Source of the DNA: Massospora cicadina
Lineage: Eukaryota; Entomophthoromycota; Entomophthoromycetes; Entomophthorales; Entomophthoraceae
Assembly (NCBI GenBank): GCA_022478985.1
Contig: JAKSZP010014513.1
Coordinates: forward strand, 174,948 to 238,947
DNA length: 64,000 nucleotides
Reading direction: 5' to 3'
Positions 58,651 to 64,000 of the stretch are shown here, piece after piece. Each line of letters starts with the position of its first letter. Position 1 is the stretch's first letter. The notes below the pieces were generated by a model. It was not told the origin of the DNA, ran no database searches, and worked only from the letters and a program-made list of their open reading frames with translations. Position numbers and translations under genes: made by a program.

Positions 58651-60309
58651 TTCTAGTGTTACATATTAAACAGAAGTTTCACCCAAGAGTTCTCTTTCAA
58701 TTGGTGTTATCAGATGGGACCCTTCCATAGTATTAAATTTAAACAGTTCATTATAACTTAATTATTTGAGTAAACAACTTAGAACCTGTAAGATATAGTA
58801 AAGTTTAATATGGGAAATGATGAAAAATAATTCAACTCTTTTTTCTTAATAGGTTCTGGTTTAAGGTTGGATAGGTGGGGGCAGGCTTAAGTGAGTAATG
58901 ATTTTAATGTTGAACCAATTTCTACTCTGGAAAAATTTGAATGAAGTTCAGAATGGTACATTTTGTTATTGTGTAATCTAAATTAAATTTAATTAGCTAC
59001 AAAGTTTTTGAAGAGGTCATTCATTGTTTTAAATTCCATATTTCTTTATAACGCCATACAAGGGTATTACTCTATTTATTCCCGTTTTTTACTTATTAAA
59101 TTCAATCCAGACTATATTATGATTCATTTGATAAATTATTTTAATTATGAGTTAACCAGAGGTATCAAAATATAAACTGGGGTGCTCCTAGTTCAGCCAA
59201 TTTTTTGAAAGGTGAGTTTGTGCCTTTTGTGTTACTTTTAAAAAAAACAGAAATCCCAATACAGAGCTAACTAATTTTCTGAAAATATCATCTTGCTGAT
59301 TTAGCATTTTAAAGGGGTATGTGATTTGAGCTGGGTAGGTGAGAGCAGGGAACTCATATTGGTAGGAGAAGCTTTTATCACGCTCACTACATTATGTCCT
59401 AAATCCACCAATTGTGTAATGACTATACCTTAGATTTAGTACCAGGTTCTTTATATAAAGAGGTGAAAAGTTTATTCAGCTTGATAGCTGCAGCATAGAA
59501 ACTTAAAAACCTCATCAGAAAGGGTAGCGCCTAAACCTGGATTATCATTTACAATTAGAGGGAGTCAAAGGGTTATCCTTGATAGCATAGACAAAAAGGT
59601 ATAGAATTCAAAAAAAATTAATTGTAAGTTAGTCTAGACAAGTAAGGGTAATCCAGTATCATTGAAGACTTATTTAGGACATCTATCACCAACTGTTTAT
59701 ATTGAGTACAACTGCAATAATTCTCTTTTTTTAGCACTAGGTGGTCCCAAACTAAAGGAGGGATACACCAATCTCAACAGTGAGGATTCTCCAGAGATAA
59801 CTAAATGTGATACTATTGAGAGGTTGTTCTTGTGGATGATGTACAAAAAGCAGTAGTATTTATGAGTAGGATGGGGTGCTCAATATTGTATGAATTATTA
59901 AGACACTGGATGTAACTTTAGAAGTGTTTGAGAGCTTTTAAAAAATTCAAAATTGCTGGCTAGCCTCTTAAATAATCTCATTGATGTTAGCTTAATTTAA
60001 AATTTTGTCATATACTTTATTATACTTGCTAATAAAAGTGGGTTCTTAAAGAACTACATACGATAATCTTGAGTTTAGAGTTTATTTCCAGTGTATGAAG
60101 GATATAACAGGTGGTAGAACATACTGTACGCAATTTGAGTCTCTAGGAGTATAGAGTCTTGCTGAATAGCTTCCAGTTATTCCATGTTAACTGAACAATA
60201 AAAACAGGTATTATGTGGATCTGCAATAACCAATCCACCATCAAATTATTATTATTTAAAATACTTTCAAGAAGCGTCAGAGCTCTTATTGATCCTGTCT
60301 AAAGCAATC
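58651..60309. other. AT-rich spacer, no gene
   Basis: No domain-bearing frame. One frame (59662-59856, plus, 64 codons) is unremarkable. I find no tRNA, rRNA or repeats with recognisable ends here. Confidence 0.55.
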
Positions 60310-60982
60310 TGTCATGACATATGACATAATAGTTGGAGCTGATTGCAAGGACAAGAAGGAGCTTAACAAAGAAAAAGGAATCAGGTTGGCCGCCTTTCAG
60401 ATTTAGAATATACCTTAGACCAACGTTGTGTAAGGGCCAAAAATGTTAGATTGGTTCTAAGGGTTTACGTTATGGGGTGATGGGTGTTCCATCAATGTCC
60501 TTGCGCTTAACTGATATAAAACAAATGAGCATGGGTTATTGCATATAAGGACAGGGGGATTTCACTAGCATTCAATTTATCAGGTTACTACTCTAGATTT
60601 ATTCAACTTCAATCAAAAACTTAAGTTCAGGCTTACTTAAGTTACATCACCACTCCTGATAGTAAATAAATTTATTAGGCATATTGAGCTCAGTGCCACA
60701 AAAAGATACTTGTTTCCCACCTTCTTCAATTTCCTTATAGTTTTTTTACACAGATAACATCCTTGTTGTTAATCTCACATAAAATCATATCATGTTATAT
60801 TCTAAAATGAATCTTTTTGGTGACCTTGTTAAAAAACTCTCCCATAGATTTCTATTTTTTGGTGTAGACATTTTTTGAAAAGTTAAATTCTCTTGTGCCT
60901 TGATTTATTGTTACCAGGGTCTCTGGGTTAATTATTAACCATCACCACTTTGGAAATAGAAGAGTATGGCACTCTCCTAACA
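60310..60982 (+). mobile_element. LTR related to element 6, plus orientation (element 8)
   Basis: Starts TGTCATGACAT, like the reversed element 6 LTR. Early on it has TTGGAGCTGATTGCAAGGAC where the reversed LTR has a similar CCAACTGTAAGGAC stretch. It ends CACTCTCCTAACA, corresponding to the element 6 LTR end CACTCTCTTGACA. The flank after it also matches the element 6 leader, so this is a 5' LTR rather than a solo LTR. Confidence 0.68.
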
Positions 60983-61270
60983 TTAGACAACCAACCCTTT
61001 TACTATATGTGCATGCAGTTTCTCCAAGTAGGGCTCTCTATGAGCGTTAACTGGGTGCAATGGCCATTCATCACATATTCTAGGCAGTCAACATGGCGTT
61101 TTTCTTTGGTTTATCTTTTGTATAGCTTGGCAGTATTCTCACAGCAGCTGACTGAGTGACCACTACCCTTCCTAATTGTACCTAGTGGGTTTGGACTTTT
61201 TGGGATCCTGTTGTAATTGTTCCAAATCTACACTATTAATTTTCATAAGATCATAAGGTGTTAGCTTCTG
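60983..61270 (+). other. Leader of element 8
   Basis: Immediately after the LTR, TTAGACAACCAACCCTTTTA corresponds to TTAGTCAACCAACCTTTTAT in element 6. This is presumably the primer-binding/leader region. A plus-strand frame (60950-61159) includes VNWVQWPFITYS, homologous to the hydrophobic frame near 52.05 kb. The rest of the element is missing, apparently truncated before 61506. Confidence 0.6.
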
Positions 61271-61505
61271 TTTCTTTTGAGGCTTCTATCATTTCAAAAT
61301 TAAACAGATCTATATCACCCACTCATTATGTTTTTTTGTTAATTCAATTTCTCACAGTGCAACTGATTGGGTATTTGTAGCATTCAGAGATCAACTGCAT
61401 TTATGGAAGTTCATAAAAGGTTTGGACTGCCTTATGGAAGCACGTCCTAGACTTGTATTCCTTCCAAAATTTCCCTTAGTTTATTTTACTTAGTCAGGCG
61501 GACAC
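61271..61505. other. Short unassigned stretch
   Basis: No feature recognised, except the sequence GTCAGGCGGACA at 61493-61504, repeated at 61507-61518 across the LTR edge of element 5. Confidence 0.5.
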
Positions 61506-62658
61506 TGTCAGGCGGACAGCAATTAATAATTAGACTGGCCTGCCAGCCCAGACGCCAGAGCATCTGAAAATTAAACCAGAATGCCCAAGACACTGCTGTT
61601 GATATGATTAATATGGAACTATAAAGGAGTTCCACCAGTACCTGCCAAAGAGCCAGAATTTTGTACAGGAATAAAATAAAATACCAGAAAACCATGGCCA
61701 TTAACCCTAAGGGGTATGAGAGTGTCGGCGGAAAAGGCAGCTTAATTCACAACATGTAAAAACTAAATTTTGGGGAAGGTTTTTTAATGAAAATTTAAAG
61801 AAAAATCAAGCAACAATTTTCTCAGTGTGATGTGACTGATTAAATAGTCATCAATTTGGAGGGAAACCAGCCAGGATTGGGTTCCACAAGTTCAACCTAA
61901 CCAGCGATTTATTCAGGAATGAGCGGGTTAGTTCCCTGGGAACTGACATCAAAAAATTTGGTGGCAGGCCAAGTTGCTGTCAGTTTGACCTCGAATGTCC
62001 AAAATCAATGCTCAGCTACATTTCTGACGGTTGGCATGATAAGTTTGGCCCAATGAGCGGTGAGAATCCCCCAAGGCCACCCCACATAGGGGTAAGGCCA
62101 TTTTGTTGGGAACGGGTTTGGGATGCCCAACCTGCCCATGCTTGGTTTCATGGTTGTTCATTTGGTCAGTGGCATTGCATCAGGTGCGACTCCCGATTTG
62201 CCAGCAGGAAGCTTCAAAACCTCATCAATGGTGTCTGATGCTATTAACTGCCCATTGGGGGTGATGCCCGATGGATTTGGGAGGGGGGAGATTTTCCCAA
62301 TCGTCGTGTTAAAAGAACTGCAACTGTCAGGCATTCCTGGTGATAGATCAGTCTTATTACCTTTTTGAACATTTGAAATCCAAGCATCAGGCTGATTAAT
62401 GCTTGAATTAGTTATGATCAATTCCATTTTGGTGATCTCAGTGAAGATTTCACTGATTCCTCATAGAAGTTCTGACAAGGAGAGTGTGGGTACTGGAAGT
62501 GGGATCCAAAGCGGAAGGGCTGTTACCCAGCGCTCATCTACCACGTAAGAGTTCTCCCTGAGTAACGAGGGGTACCACTATCCTCTTCAGTGTCTTTTTA
62601 CTTGGGAACAGGAAGATGGCCCAATCAACAGCCAGGGGACGTTCCCTAGGACTTACAT
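61506..62658 (-). repeat. 3' LTR of element 5
   Basis: Begins TGTCAGGCGG, ends GACTTACA. The 1153-bp length is close to the other gypsy LTRs here. A hydrophobic minus-strand frame (61701-61486) overlaps it but is of doubtful meaning. Confidence 0.85.
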
Positions 62659-62680
62659 TACCCTTTCCTTTTTCCAAAGG
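62659..62680 (-). other. Polypurine tract of element 5
   Basis: Minus strand AAAAAGGAAAGGGTAA abuts the LTR start TGTAAG. Confidence 0.8.
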
Positions 62681-62699
62681 AAGGGCACCCCCACCAGGA

Positions 62700-63080
62700 A
62701 ACTGCACCAGGGCCACATTTTTGTGTGCCTTAGGTAACTTCATAGCCATAATTGTTGCAACTTTCTGGCAGAGTGGGGAGCCTTGGGGTGGGATAGATGG
62801 AATGCTTCAACCAGTTCCATGCAATTCGCGCAATCCCGCGCCTTGACCCAACTATTTTTGTAGGCCATATACCCTTTCCAGGCCATGAGATATTGGATGA
62901 AATGTCACCACTTCTGAGATGCCAGGATAGCCTCTACCATGGCTTCTTCCTCATTATCGATGATGATTGGTTCCAGTTCCATGGGATTTGCTTCCTTGAA
63001 GGGCGACAGCTGGGAAACATGGAAAACAGGGTGCTGCTTCCAATGCGCAGGAAGCTTCAGTTGGAATGCCTTTTACCCAA
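62700..63080 (-). pseudogene. Element 5: chromodomain
   Basis: Reading the minus strand at about 63020-62780 gives FHVSQLSPFKEANP, the link from integrase, then EAMVEAILASQKW, YLMAWKGYMAYKNSW and ELVEAFHLSHPKAP. These are chromodomain blocks with WKGY intact. Several frame changes are needed, so it is a pseudogene. Confidence 0.78.
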
Positions 63081-64000
63081 AACCTTTTCCACTAAATGTG
63101 GGGCCTGAGCGTTTAATGGCGAATTTATGGGAAGGGGTTTGAATTTTTTAATGACGGGTATCAAGCATAACGTAGGAACCTACTAATGATTGTAACCTGG
63201 AAGATGCTTATGATCTGCAAACCACTTGTAGTTGTCAATGGATTTTGTAAGGTGTTCCCACACTAAAGCTTGAGTCAATTAAATATGGGCAGCATGGTCC
63301 GCAGCAGCTTGAACCTCAGACTGCAAGCACAGCCTGACCAAAAATGAAGGATTATAACCCAACGTTGCCATATAAGCAGAAAACCCCGTGGATGCATGGG
63401 TCCCATTATTGTAAGAAAATTGAGCGAGGGGCAAGTCACTGGCCCAAGTATCCTGTGCTGCTGCAGCATAACAACGCAGGTACTGTTTGAGGACTTGATT
63501 TACCCACTTGGTCTGTCCATCAGACTAAGGGTGATATGCCATGGATCAACAGGGGGATATTTTCAGGATTGATAAAAGTTCACTCCAGAACCACATGGTA
63601 AACTGTGAACTCAGGTCACTGATGATCTCCTGGGGAAGACTGAACATCAAAAACACATGGTTACAAAATGATGGGCAGTTTCTTCCGATGTACTTGTGGA
63701 AGTACAAGGGTTAAAAAGGGAAAATTTCATGAAATGATCCACCACTACCATCACCGCAGTTAACCCGTTAGAACAGGGAAGTTCAATGATAAAGTCCATT
63801 GACACCAAGGTCCATGGACCCTCCACCTGCTGTAAGGGGTGCAGGAGGCCTTCTTTCCTGGAGTGATCTGACTTGGCCCTAGCACAAGTAACACAATCAG
63901 CGATCCAATCCAGGTCCCTCTTTTGTGAGTCCCGCCCAGTTAAAGGTTTGCTTGATCAAATCTATGAATTTCTTATTACCAGGATGACTGACCATGGGGG
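63081..64000 (-). pseudogene. Element 5: integrase (incomplete at window edge)
   Basis: From the right edge, the minus strand reads WTLVSMDFIIELPCSNGLTA at about 63820-63760, the start of the catalytic core with the first acidic residue in SMDFI. A block AQDTWASDLPLAQFSYNNGT follows at 63455-63400, the later core. Stops and shifts throughout. The zinc-binding region runs off the edge, with a C-x2-C-like stretch near 63890. Confidence 0.85.

Larger units (their letters stand above)
61506..64000 (-). mobile_element. Ty3/gypsy element 5 (chromovirus), 3' part
   Basis: 3' LTR (61506-62658), purine tract, chromodomain and integrase on the minus strand; RT and the rest lie beyond the right edge. 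The solo LTR at 7314-8681 belongs to the same family. Confidence 0.86.

Noticed and set aside
1..64000. A prokaryotic or phage defence or metabolic operon
   Set aside because: No run of intact genes, no Shine-Dalgarno pattern, and all recognisable domains belong to LTR or non-LTR retrotransposons.

Overview
This window appears to be pure transposable-element territory from a large eukaryotic genome. I see no convincing intact host gene. It holds broken Ty3/gypsy LTR retrotransposons (three with chromodomain remnants), one near-complete LINE, four LINE relatives carrying only ORF1, one SINE and one TRIM-like LTR pair. Frameshifts and stops run through almost every coding region. The chromoviruses and an endonuclease/RT/zinc-knuckle LINE fit a repeat-swollen filamentous fungus, perhaps a basidiomycete such as a rust. 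That placement is an inference of low to moderate confidence. All alignments were made by eye.

Layout. Positions 1-7308 are element 1 (gypsy, minus strand). Its RNase H is split by ORF1-only copy A (605-2528), and its 5' LTR holds an internal duplication and a solo LTR (7314-8681, TSD ATATG). ORF1-only copy B follows (8768-10680, 14-bp TSD). Then come a 75-bp-period minisatellite (11428-11705), a TRIM-like LTR pair (12971-14711), a probable solo LTR (about 14990-15706), ORF1-only copy C (16765-18693) and a full-length SINE (19533-19826, perfect 12-bp TSD).

From 20553 to about 43615 the repeats are nested. Element 2 (gypsy) has LTRs at 20553-21080 and at 28015-28324 plus 43414-43615. Its right LTR is split by element 4 (28325-43413, chromovirus). 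The left LTR of element 4 is split by ORF1-only copy D (28791-29990) and by element 3 (30352-37556, TSD AGCTG). Element 3 in turn contains an RNase H/integrase remnant between a further pair of repeats.

Positions 45185-53052 are element 6 (chromovirus, LTRs of about 890 bp, TSD GGTAT/GGTAG). The LINE lies at 53395-58650. A plus-strand LTR with leader (element 8) is at 60310-61270. Element 5 (chromovirus) starts at 61506 and runs off the right edge.

The most interesting signal is that the SINE, the four ORF1-only elements and the LINE share a similar 3' tail, while the ORF1-only elements also resemble the LINE in ORF1. This looks like one LINE retrotransposition system with two kinds of dependent parasite. 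A second striking signal is a 13-nt sequence plus a short A-run, inserted at two unrelated sites, each flanked by an 18-bp duplication.
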